Source: an uncultured Clostridia bacterium (GTDB lineage Bacteria > Bacillota > Clostridia > Christensenellales > UBA1242). Taken from it: a DNA stretch of 36,205 nt. Location of the stretch: assembly GCA_944350095.1 (NCBI GenBank), contig CALVOB010000060.1, forward strand, positions 1 through 36,205. Direction: 5' to 3'. The notes beneath the pieces were generated by a model, which saw only the letters and a list, made by a program, of their open reading frames with translations, was not told the origin of the DNA and did no database searches. Positions 1 through 6,531 of the stretch are shown piece after piece. Both the position numbers and the translations under genes were made by a program. Position 1 is the first letter of the stretch, and each line of letters begins with the position of its first letter.

Positions 1-53
1 ACACCTACAATAGTAATAATATCAGATAAAATCTGTTCTAAATTCTTATTCAT
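1..53 (-). CDS. N-terminal fragment of an unidentified protein (gene runs off the window)
   Basis: An ATG at 53-51 on the minus strand opens a reading frame that runs to the window edge and encodes about 17 residues, MNKNLEQILSDIITIVGV. An AAAAGGG ribosome binding site lies 8-9 bases upstream (about 63-69), which makes this a real gene start. The fragment is too short to identify. An amphipathic helix followed by a hydrophobic strand is all that can be said. Confidence 0.5.
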   Translation of the reverse strand, partial: MNKNLEQILSDIITIVG

Positions 54-284
54 AAACAAAAACCCTTTTAATTCAATATGTAGTAATAGTACTATAAAAT
101 AACTTGTTGCGCGACCTATATATAGTAGCATAAAACAAAAAATAATACAAGAGATTTTAACATATTTTTACAAAATTATTAAGTTTTTTACAAAATACTA
201 AATTATAAAAATCAAGGCAAAGAATTGAATAAAAAATAAAGAAACAAAGAAAATAAAAAAATGTAAATGAGTGTAAAATAACGA
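54..284. other. AT-rich intergenic region between divergent transcription units
   Basis: This stretch separates the minus-strand partial gene from the tRNA promoter at 285. It is mostly A and T and holds no open frame with a ribosome binding site. The only locally GC-richer patch is at about 109-116. I see no RNA motif that I can name. Confidence 0.5.
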
Positions 285-314
285 TTGACAACCGCAAATA
301 AATTATGTTAAACT
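285..314 (+). promoter_or_regulatory. Promoter of the tRNA-Ser transcription unit
   Basis: A perfect -35 TTGACA (285-290) is followed 18 bp later by TAAACT (309-314), a 4/6 match to the -10 consensus. The predicted transcript start is near 321. The unit would include the tRNA-like element (389-498), tRNA-Ser (529-619) and the terminator at 700-729. Confidence 0.55.
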
Positions 315-388
315 AACAAAGTCTAAAAACGAAGACAAAATTAAAACATAAGTCTAAATTATTCTTACAATAATATTATAAGGATAAT

Positions 389-412
389 GGAGAAATACCC
401 AAGAGGCCGAAG
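389..412 (+). repeat. 24-bp direct repeat, copy 1 (tRNA-Ser 5' third)
   Basis: Identical to 529-552, 140 bp downstream. The identity also includes the two bases AT just upstream of each copy, and it ends exactly where the D-arm would join the anticodon arm. Confidence 0.85.
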
Positions 413-498
413 AATTTGAGCTGAAAACTTGCCACTGGCAACTTTTCTAATCGCTCAAATACCCCTGCTAACCCTTAGCAGTGGAGCCTAGCTACTCC
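389..498 (+). other. tRNA-Ser-like element with a structured insert (pseudo-tRNA or structured leader RNA)
   Basis: The first 24 bases (389-412) are identical to the 5' third of the intact tRNA-Ser at 529-552, covering the acceptor 5' strand and D-arm. After these, where the tRNA has its anticodon arm, an insert forms a perfect 8-bp stem (414-421 with 453-460) enclosing a 5-bp hairpin (429-433 with 437-441). The string CCCCTGCTAA, which in the real tRNA spans the GCT anticodon loop, then reappears at 462-471 but sits in a 7-bp hairpin (465-471 with 475-481). A GGAG...CTCC pair (483-486 with 495-498) closes the element. No T-arm or CCA end is present. It may be a decayed duplicate or a structured RNA that mimics tRNA. 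Confidence 0.5.
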
Positions 499-528
499 TA
501 TAAAACATTTGGGAGAAATAAGAAATAT

Positions 529-552
529 GGAGAAATACCCAAGAGGCCGAAG
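529..552 (+). repeat. 24-bp direct repeat, copy 2 (inside intact tRNA-Ser)
   Basis: Second copy of the repeat at 389-412. It forms the acceptor 5' strand and D-arm of the functional tRNA-Ser gene. Confidence 0.85.
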
Positions 553-619
553 GGGCTCCCCTGCTAAGGGAGTAGGTCGGGAAACCGGCGCGAGGGTTCA
601 AATCCCTCTTTCTCCGCCA
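529..619 (+). tRNA. tRNA-Ser, anticodon GCT
   Basis: This is a complete class II tRNA. The acceptor GGAGAAA (529-535) pairs with TTTCTCC (609-615). The discriminator is G616, as in bacterial tRNA-Ser, and CCA (617-619) is encoded. The anticodon stem CTCCC/GGGAG encloses loop CTGCTAA with anticodon GCT at 563-565, reading AGC/AGU. A long variable arm with a GAAA loop follows, and the T-arm is GAGGG-TTCAAAT-CCCTC. It lies downstream of a consensus promoter and upstream of a strong terminator. Confidence 0.95.
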
Positions 620-925
620 ATAAGCTTTGAGCTTGAACACTAATGATTTAGATTTGTTTAATAATGTATTGCAAGAATAAACAGGGTTTTATAGGTATAA
701 AAAATAGGAGAAATTCTCCTATTTTTTTTAACTAGTTTTTTATAAATTCTATTAAGGGCTTATTAAAATAATTATTGGATTTTTTGTTGGTGCTAAATTT
801 TTATCTTTAAAAAATTTATCTATTAATTCATCCTATTTATACTTTTACCTATTATTTACTTATGTGAACATTTGAAATAGTCGCAAAATTTTCACTCGAT
901 TAATATGTTTCATAAAATTTTATAA
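620..925. other. Intergenic region with the tRNA terminator
   Basis: Apart from the terminator at 700-729, this stretch is AT-rich spacer between the tRNA unit and the convergent 3' end of the transglutaminase-fold gene. I found no hairpin that would clearly terminate that minus-strand gene, and no coding frame. Confidence 0.5.
700..729 (+). terminator. Rho-independent terminator of the tRNA-Ser unit
   Basis: An 8-bp stem AATAGGAG (703-710) / CTCCTATT (716-723) with a 5-base loop, followed by a run of T residues (722-729). Confidence 0.85.
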
Positions 926-2839
926 TTATAAAGTCATTTCGCTTGCTTTTGTTGGTGGATTTTTAGAAAAAGCATTTGTAGCCCCCTCTACAAATGAATT
1001 TTTAGCATTTTCACAATTCATGCTAATAATTTTTTTTACATCTTTCTCAATTGCCACTTCGCTGTCATAATGATATTCGGATTTTAAAACAGACTTTAAC
1101 GCAGTGGCCACCTTTTCAATTTGAATTGGATCTCCACTATGTAACATAAGATTTTTCACATTATCAGCTGTTAGTTTGCCAGAAGATTGCGCATTGTTAA
1201 TAATAACTTCAATAGGCAGGCTTCTATAATCGTCCAAAATTTTCAAATCAACTTCTATTATATGTTGTATACTTTCAATATTTTCCTGTATTGTCTGCAT
1301 AAGTTTTACAATCTTTACTCTATCTAATGTACTTTCAATTTCATATTGAAAGTCTTTGAAATTGCTACTAAGATCTACATTTATTAATTGTTCAAATAAA
1401 TATGATTGTAATGCAGGTCGCATTTGAGCTAGTTTCAAGAGGTTATCAGGGTTTTTAACAAATAGTTCTTTTGTTTGAGAAAGAATACTTGCAATTTTCT
1501 CTTTCTTCTCTGCAACCTCCTCTTCGGTATTAAAATCGTAAATAAACATTTCTAATTCCTCATTTAATCCACTTAAAAAACCTTCTAAAGCATTTTGTGT
1601 TTTATCTTGTTTAGAAAGATCTTCAATAAGCTTAAGAAATTGAGAAGTATCACCAGTGTTTATTGCACTTATTAAACCTTTTTTAAATAATAAAGCTTGT
1701 TCATAATCAAATTTGATATCCGAATATTCAGCCAAAATTGGAGATAGTTGTTTATATAATTTTAATTCTTTCTTTTTCTTAGTGTAATCGTTCAAAATAT
1801 ATACGATTTCTTCTCCCCATATTAATTTTGTTATGCCTTTTTTAAATTCAGGATTAATTTCCATGATTTTTTCCAATGTCTCTAGTGAATACTCAAGTTT
1901 TCCCCTATTAAATCCCAAAAATAAAGATGTCGTTTTTGGAGAATGATATATAACTTGTTTTTCTTGTTTTCTTTTCTGTGATTTTTCAACCTGTTTATAA
2001 CTTGATAAAGCCCACTCGCCTAAAATATGACTTTTTATTTTAGAGACGTCTTCAAGTGGAAGCATAAAATAATTTAAATTCCCAAAACCCACTTCTTCCG
2101 TAGCACAATCCCATGTTGGATCCAAATAAAAAAATCCATTTATTTTATATTTTTCGTCTTTTATATAAACAATCAAATTTTGATGTCCGCCACTAATTGT
2201 TTCTCCATCATGAGACACTTCAACAAAATTTCTAAAAATTTTTATATTTTCATCTCCAACTTGTTGAATTATTTCTTCAAACAATTTAGCAAATCCTACG
2301 CACACAATCTTGTTGCTATTTAAAACTCCATAAACAGATCGTGATTGAGAATAGTGTTCATTTTCACCTTCGGAAACAAATTGTCTACGCGTTACATCTA
2401 AATAAGCTGACAACAATTTTTCATATGGAGAATATGATTTTTCTTTAATTTTGCTTGCAATTTTGGCAATTTGCGAATTTGCATTTTCAACTTCATCAAT
2501 ACTCCATGTATACTCCATATCTTCAAAGCCCAAAGTTATGTTTCTTTTCTTTAAAAACTCATCAACTTTTCTTATTAGTTGCCATTGTTCTATTGAATAT
2601 ACACTTTCTGGATCTGAAATAGACATTATAATGTTTTGTGATTGAATTCCATGTTGGTCTAATTCAAAAAGGATAGGAGATATTTCTTTTTCATATTCAT
2701 TTTTTAAAAATTTTTCTGCACGGAATAAAACAACAAATTTTAAATCTGGGGTTTCTGCCAATTTTGCTTTAAATTCTGCCACTGCTTTTTCAAGTGTCAT
2801 ATTTTCATTATTCAAATTAAAATAATATTTGTTTTGCAT
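926..2839 (-). CDS. Transglutaminase-like (papain-fold) domain protein, large, uncharacterised
   Basis: This 637-residue protein has no signal peptide or membrane segment and is probably cytoplasmic. Residues about 165-250 show the transglutaminase-like arrangement of a Cys-His-Asp triad: Cys180 in NKIVCVGFAKLFEEI, His219 in GGHQNLIVYI, and Asp240 (or Asp244) in FYLDPTWD. Bacterial proteins of this fold are usually cysteine peptidases or cross-linking enzymes, but the substrate cannot be told here. Residues 1-130 and 280-637 are helix-rich, charged and unrecognised. The start ATG follows AAAGGA, and a good promoter lies at 2856-2884. It appears monocistronic, with no partner gene nearby. The fold call is fairly safe; the function is unknown. 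Confidence 0.75.
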   Translation of the reverse strand: MQNKYYFNLNNENMTLEKAVAEFKAKLAETPDLKFVVLFRAEKFLKNEYEKEISPILFELDQHGIQSQNIIMSISDPESVYSIEQWQLIRKVDEFLKKRNITLGFEDMEYTWSIDEVENANSQIAKIASKIKEKSYSPYEKLLSAYLDVTRRQFVSEGENEHYSQSRSVYGVLNSNKIVCVGFAKLFEEIIQQVGDENIKIFRNFVEVSHDGETISGGHQNLIVYIKDEKYKINGFFYLDPTWDCATEEVGFGNLNYFMLPLEDVSKIKSHILGEWALSSYKQVEKSQKRKQEKQVIYHSPKTTSLFLGFNRGKLEYSLETLEKIMEINPEFKKGITKLIWGEEIVYILNDYTKKKKELKLYKQLSPILAEYSDIKFDYEQALLFKKGLISAINTGDTSQFLKLIEDLSKQDKTQNALEGFLSGLNEELEMFIYDFNTEEEVAEKKEKIASILSQTKELFVKNPDNLLKLAQMRPALQSYLFEQLINVDLSSNFKDFQYEIESTLDRVKIVKLMQTIQENIESIQHIIEVDLKILDDYRSLPIEVIINNAQSSGKLTADNVKNLMLHSGDPIQIEKVATALKSVLKSEYHYDSEVAIEKDVKKIISMNCENAKNSFVEGATNAFSKNPPTKASEMTL

Positions 2840-2855
2840 AAGATCCTTTTTTTAA

Positions 2856-2884
2856 ATTGTAACATAAACCTATAAGTTTGTAAA
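2856..2884 (-). promoter_or_regulatory. Promoter of the transglutaminase-fold gene
   Basis: On the minus strand, TTTACA (2884-2879) is followed after 17 bp by TACAAT (2861-2856). Both boxes match sigma-A consensus at 5/6. The -10 box ends 16 bases upstream of the start codon, so the leader is very short. Confidence 0.6.
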
Positions 2885-3181
2885 GTAGTGTTTATTTTTT
2901 ATATATCTCTTTATTTAAGATTTTTTTATTTAAAAAACCTTTTAGCATTTTACTTTTGCTTACTATATTTAGTATGTGCAACTTTTTAATATAAAAACAA
3001 ACTACTTTTTTAACAAAATGATTGTCCAACCGACAATACAATAAGTAAATGCTAATTTGCAAAAAAACTCGGGGTTATTAATGCAAGAAATATAAGTTAA
3101 TGAAAGCTTTACAATTTTTTTAGACTCAGATGATTTACTATATAAAACATCCTTGTTTGAAAAGTATATATAAAATACAAA
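2885..3181. other. AT-rich intergenic region
   Basis: Spacer between divergent genes (the gene-free stretch is 2840-3181). The left end holds the promoter for the minus-strand gene. Close to 3169-3174 there is a TATAAA box 7 bases before the start of the small ORF at 3182. I see no RNA motif or conserved repeat. Confidence 0.4.
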
Positions 3182-3406
3182 ATGAAATGGCTAAACAAAT
3201 GTATATTTTGCCTATCCACTAACATTATATACTGCTTATGTTGTGAGGGAGGAAAAGATGATGATTACCGTGGAGGCTATCTATTTCCTGTTCAGGTTTT
3301 AAATGAAGAAGAATTAGCAGAGCTTCAAAAAATTTCGCCAGAAATGTTTGAAAAAAACAGCGAAAAAACTAATAAAAATGAAAAGAGTGAAGATTATTCA
3401 AAATAA
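3182..3406 (+). CDS. Small hypothetical protein with cysteine-rich hydrophobic N-terminus
   Basis: This 74-residue product is not recognised. Residues 1-21 are hydrophobic with four cysteines (CIFC ... CLCC) and could be a membrane anchor or a decayed signal sequence. The rest is hydrophilic and ends in a Lys/Glu/Asn-rich tail. No Shine-Dalgarno sequence precedes the ATG. A TATAAA box ends 7 bases upstream, which would suit a leaderless transcript, but no convincing -35 goes with it. A terminator 80 bases after the stop supports a transcribed unit. It could equally be a remnant of a longer gene. Confidence 0.4.
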   Translation: MKWLNKCIFCLSTNIIYCLCCEGGKDDDYRGGYLFPVQVLNEEELAELQKISPEMFEKNSEKTNKNEKSEDYSK

Positions 3407-3488
3407 TAACAAATCATAACTCTTTAAATTGTTAAAATTATTAATTAATATGTTTTAATGTGGGACTAAATAAAGTTAATTAGAAGAG

Positions 3489-3518
3489 TGCAAACCTTAG
3501 AAGGTTTGTGCTTTTTTT
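3489..3518 (+). terminator. Rho-independent terminator
   Basis: The 8-bp stem CAAACCTT (3491-3498) / AAGGTTTG (3501-3508) is followed by GTGC and seven T residues. It terminates transcription from the small gene at 3182-3406. Confidence 0.75.
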
Positions 3519-3578
3519 AAAATAATTTTTTACAAATTTTATAAAATAGTAAATTTTTAGTAAAATTATAAAAATTTC

Positions 3579-3607
3579 TTGAATAATTACAAAAGTTATG
3601 ATAACAT
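3579..3607 (+). promoter_or_regulatory. Promoter of the secreted beta-rich protein gene
   Basis: TTGAAT (3579-3584), a 17-bp spacer and TAACAT (3602-3607). Each box matches sigma-A consensus at 4/6. The ribosome binding site of the next gene begins 14 bases after the -10 box. Confidence 0.5.
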
Positions 3608-3635
3608 TGGCATGTTTTACAAAGGAAGAAATTAT

Positions 3636-4271
3636 ATGAAAAAGGTTAAATTTATTACTACAATTTTTACTATGTGTATGATGATTTGTTTAGGAACTTT
3701 TGCTGTTTATGCTTTAACATCTTCAAGCTTAGTTTTGCCAAACAAAAATATATCCTTTACAGCGTCTGACGACTTGTATTATAATGTTAAAATTACTCAT
3801 GAGTGGCTAAGTGATACTATTGAGTTTGGAATAGATAATACATCTGGCAGTATGGTAACAAAAACTGAAGATAGTGCATATTTAGAAGAGGTTGAAGGTG
3901 GCTATAACATTGCTTATGTAGATGGTGTAAGTAGAGATATTGTGTTTGAAGATATTATTACTCCATACGAAACAACATATCAAATTACTAATAATGGTGA
4001 TGCAACTTTTACATTAAAAATATCTGGAATAGTATATGATAATATTAAAGACCCTAGATATATAACAAAATTAAATAATGGGAAAGAAATAGAAATAAAT
4101 TCAGATACAAATGCTTCAGGTGTTGAATTATCAAACGGGATTTGTAATTATAGTGTAGATGTTGCAAAAGGTCAAACTGTAACAATAGGCGTAATTTATC
4201 AACTTGCAAGAATAAATTCAAGCATAGATGTAGATGAACAAATTTCAATAGAACTTATCAAAAAAGCTTAA
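3636..4271 (+). CDS. Secreted protein with signal peptide, probable beta-sandwich, uncharacterised
   Basis: The 211-residue product starts MKKVKF, with a classical Sec signal peptide: basic start, hydrophobic core to about residue 25, then VYA-LTSSS as a likely cleavage site. The mature part alternates short hydrophobic strands with Asn/Thr/Asp turns and has no cysteines, as in extracellular beta-sandwich domains. I chose the ATG at 3636 because AAAGGAAG lies 7 bases upstream; an in-frame ATG at 3579 overlaps the -35 box and has no ribosome binding site. The gene is monocistronic, with its own promoter and a terminator overlapping the stop codon. TasA-like or pilin-like surface proteins share this plan, but I cannot assign a family. 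Confidence 0.7.
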   Translation: MKKVKFITTIFTMCMMICLGTFAVYALTSSSLVLPNKNISFTASDDLYYNVKITHEWLSDTIEFGIDNTSGSMVTKTEDSAYLEEVEGGYNIAYVDGVSRDIVFEDIITPYETTYQITNNGDATFTLKISGIVYDNIKDPRYITKLNNGKEIEINSDTNASGVELSNGICNYSVDVAKGQTVTIGVIYQLARINSSIDVDEQISIELIKKA

Positions 4272-4300
4272 TCCGACATTATTAAGTCGGATTTTTTATT
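4270..4300 (+). terminator. Rho-independent terminator overlapping the stop codon
   Basis: Stem AATCCGAC (4270-4277) / GTCGGATT (4286-4293) with an 8-base loop, then a T-rich tail. The stem begins within the TAA stop codon of the secreted protein gene. Confidence 0.85.
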
Positions 4301-4372
4301 TGAAATTATAGCAAAAGTTAAATTTTAACAATTAAATCAATTCTTTTCTTTAAACAAATATTTCTAAATAAT

Positions 4373-4401
4373 TTGGAAATATTTTTTATATGTGTTAAAA
4401 T
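4373..4401 (+). promoter_or_regulatory. Promoter of the TPR-lipoprotein-helD operon
   Basis: TTGGAA (4373-4378), a 17-bp spacer and TAAAAT (4396-4401). The TTG of the -35 box happens to be in frame with the next gene and should not be taken for its start codon. Confidence 0.6.
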
Positions 4402-4423
4402 GAAAGCGAAATATGGAGGTTCT

Positions 4424-5602
4424 ATGCACGCAAAAAAAATCTTTGACAATTTGACGGGCGGTGTTGTAACAGATAAATCTTATCTTGTTGATATGATTAC
4501 AAAATATGGAAGACGAGAAAAAGATAGTGAAGAAGTTAAAAAACTTGGTGAAAAACTTTATCAAATACTTTTAGATAATGGGTTAAATGAGAAACAAGAA
4601 ATTGATAAAGATAGGCTATTAGACAAAGCCGATAACTACATTTATGGCGAACGCTATAAGGACGCGATTGAACTTTTAAAAATTTTAGAAAGCCTTGAAG
4701 ACTGGACACTTTATAAAAATAAATATCCAATGTATTATTTTAATAATGAAATTGAAGTTAAAAAGTTTTCTTATTTAAATCCTAATTTAAATTTCATGTG
4801 GAAACCTTCAATAAAAAATGAAATTCTTTCTTTGCTTGCTTACGCAGAAATAGAATTAAAAGAATTAAAAAAGGCTAAGGATACATTAGAATTTTTTAGG
4901 AAAATTAATCCTGTTAACATAAATCTGTTTATGCTTGAAGCAAAACTAGAAAAATTCAAAAATTTGGGAAAATATAAAGATAAGCTTTTTGATGCTTTTA
5001 ATTATGCTTACACAAAGGAACAATTTGCAAACATATATAAAGAACTTAGCTATTATTACGAGCAGAAATCGGAATATGAAATTTGCTATTGTTTACTTAG
5101 AGCAGCTACAAGTTTTTCAGATAGTTTAGAAATAGAAAAAGCAGAAAAGAATTTGCGTGCCAAGTTTAAAGAATTAGGAATGAAAGCCCCAGATAACTTA
5201 ACCGGAGAAGAAGTTGGCAATAAGCTTTTAAGTTTAAATATTCCTATAAAGATTACGGAGGAAATGTTTACGGCTTTAAGTGAAGGCTACACAGCTTATT
5301 TGGAAAGTGGATACGCAAACATTGAAGGAAAAGATTATTTTAAAAACCTTATTTATAGTGTAACAGGCGATGAGAATTATATTTACGACCTTGAAGATAT
5401 GGCAAACATTCCTAATAAAGAAGAAAAAGAAGTAGAAGAAGACAAAAAGGATAAAGAAGAAAATAAAGAAAGGATTGTAAAAGCTAGAAATAAAAAAAGT
5501 AATAATGAAACATCTAAAAAAGAAAAAAACACAGTAAAAACGACTAATGCTTTTAAAAAAAATACTCCAGCTAAAAAGATAAATAAGGGAGATAAAAAAT
5601 GA
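4424..5602 (+). CDS. TPR-like helical repeat protein with lysine/glutamate-rich tail
   Basis: This 392-residue protein has no signal peptide or membrane segment. Residues about 50-280 are paired amphipathic helices of TPR character, for example the blocks around ERYKDAIELLKILESLE and AYAEIELKELKKAKDTLEFF. The last 60 or so residues are almost entirely Lys, Glu, Asp and Asn, an unstructured charged tail that could bind nucleic acid or protein. The ATG at 4424 follows GGAGG with 4-base spacing. Its last four bases overlap the lipoprotein start (ATGA at 5599-5602), so the two are probably translationally coupled. It is likely a scaffold or adaptor protein; its partner is unknown. Confidence 0.65.
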   Translation: MHAKKIFDNLTGGVVTDKSYLVDMITKYGRREKDSEEVKKLGEKLYQILLDNGLNEKQEIDKDRLLDKADNYIYGERYKDAIELLKILESLEDWTLYKNKYPMYYFNNEIEVKKFSYLNPNLNFMWKPSIKNEILSLLAYAEIELKELKKAKDTLEFFRKINPVNINLFMLEAKLEKFKNLGKYKDKLFDAFNYAYTKEQFANIYKELSYYYEQKSEYEICYCLLRAATSFSDSLEIEKAEKNLRAKFKELGMKAPDNLTGEEVGNKLLSLNIPIKITEEMFTALSEGYTAYLESGYANIEGKDYFKNLIYSVTGDENYIYDLEDMANIPNKEEKEVEEDKKDKEENKERIVKARNKKSNNETSKKEKNTVKTTNAFKKNTPAKKINKGDKK

Positions 5603-6531
5603 AAAAAATTGTAAGTTTAATTTGTATAGCTCTTGCTTGTATGGTTCTTACAGCATGCGGAGAAAATAATTATAATTTTACTTTAAGAGCTTTTAGCGGA
5701 ACTATGTATGAAGAGTTTATGTCTTTGTCTACAAAGCAGAACAGATTTATTGATAACATAGAAGAAAATATTGAAGGCTCTATGGCTACTGAAGAAAAAA
5801 ATGTTTTTACTAGTGGTTTAAATACCTATAACGAAGTAAACGATTTAATTTTGCTAATTATGCCAATTTTTGATTTAGGGCAAACAGGAAGCGAAACAAG
5901 CGCCGTTTATTCAACATCTAATTTTAATAATTCTGTTTATAAAAATATTGAAATCTTTCAAGTTGAGCGCCAAGAAACAAGTTTATTCACTGAACAAAAT
6001 AGTTATAGCTACAAAATGGATTGGAGTGATGGTGGAATTGTAATCGACTATTCACTTGAAATTTCATTTAATGAAAGTTTAAATCAAAACGATTATACAA
6101 TAAATATGAATTTTCAAGATTCTAATGCTAGTGTAAATAGTTTTACTAAAACATATTTAGTTCGCTATGAGCAAGGTTCATCATATTTTTATTTTGAGAT
6201 TAAAGATTCAGAAACATCTTTAAATAGCATTGAAGCAGAATATTATATTTTATCTGATGATTATTACATAGCAAGAATTAGAGAATGCACTTATGTTAAT
6301 AGTGTTCCAAATTATACGAGTATAGATTTGATGTTTAATAACTTTGATGGCAGATTAAAATATGGCAATTTTAGTACTCAAAAACCTAGTTCAATTAAAG
6401 GTCTTTCAGATATAACATACTCCAATTTTGCTGTTATTTCTGAGGAGGATAGGGCAAGCACGCTTTCAAGATATGCGTTTGATATTTCTGATGGAAGAAT
6501 TTCTACTGAAAAAGTAACAAGAGGGAACTAA
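5599..6531 (+). CDS. Predicted lipoprotein, uncharacterised
   Basis: The 310-residue product begins with a lipoprotein signal: MKK, a hydrophobic core and lipobox LTAC with Cys20 as the lipidation site, so it should sit on the outer face of the membrane. Residues about 90-300 are rich in beta strands with Asn/Ser/Thr turns. No catalytic motif is visible. It overlaps the upstream TPR-like gene by 4 bases and helD by 1 base (TAATG at 6529-6533). A surface lipoprotein in the middle of this operon is unexpected, and its connection to HelD is unclear. Another lipoprotein at 13474-14421 shares the LTACGE start but little else. Confidence 0.7.
   Translation: MKKIVSLICIALACMVLTACGENNYNFTLRAFSGTMYEEFMSLSTKQNRFIDNIEENIEGSMATEEKNVFTSGLNTYNEVNDLILLIMPIFDLGQTGSETSAVYSTSNFNNSVYKNIEIFQVERQETSLFTEQNSYSYKMDWSDGGIVIDYSLEISFNESLNQNDYTINMNFQDSNASVNSFTKTYLVRYEQGSSYFYFEIKDSETSLNSIEAEYYILSDDYYIARIRECTYVNSVPNYTSIDLMFNNFDGRLKYGNFSTQKPSSIKGLSDITYSNFAVISEEDRASTLSRYAFDISDGRISTEKVTRGN

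Noticed and set aside
4373..4423. TTG at 4373 as the start of the TPR-like protein
   Set aside because: It is the -35 box of a good promoter, and the ATG at 4424 has GGAGG in front of it.
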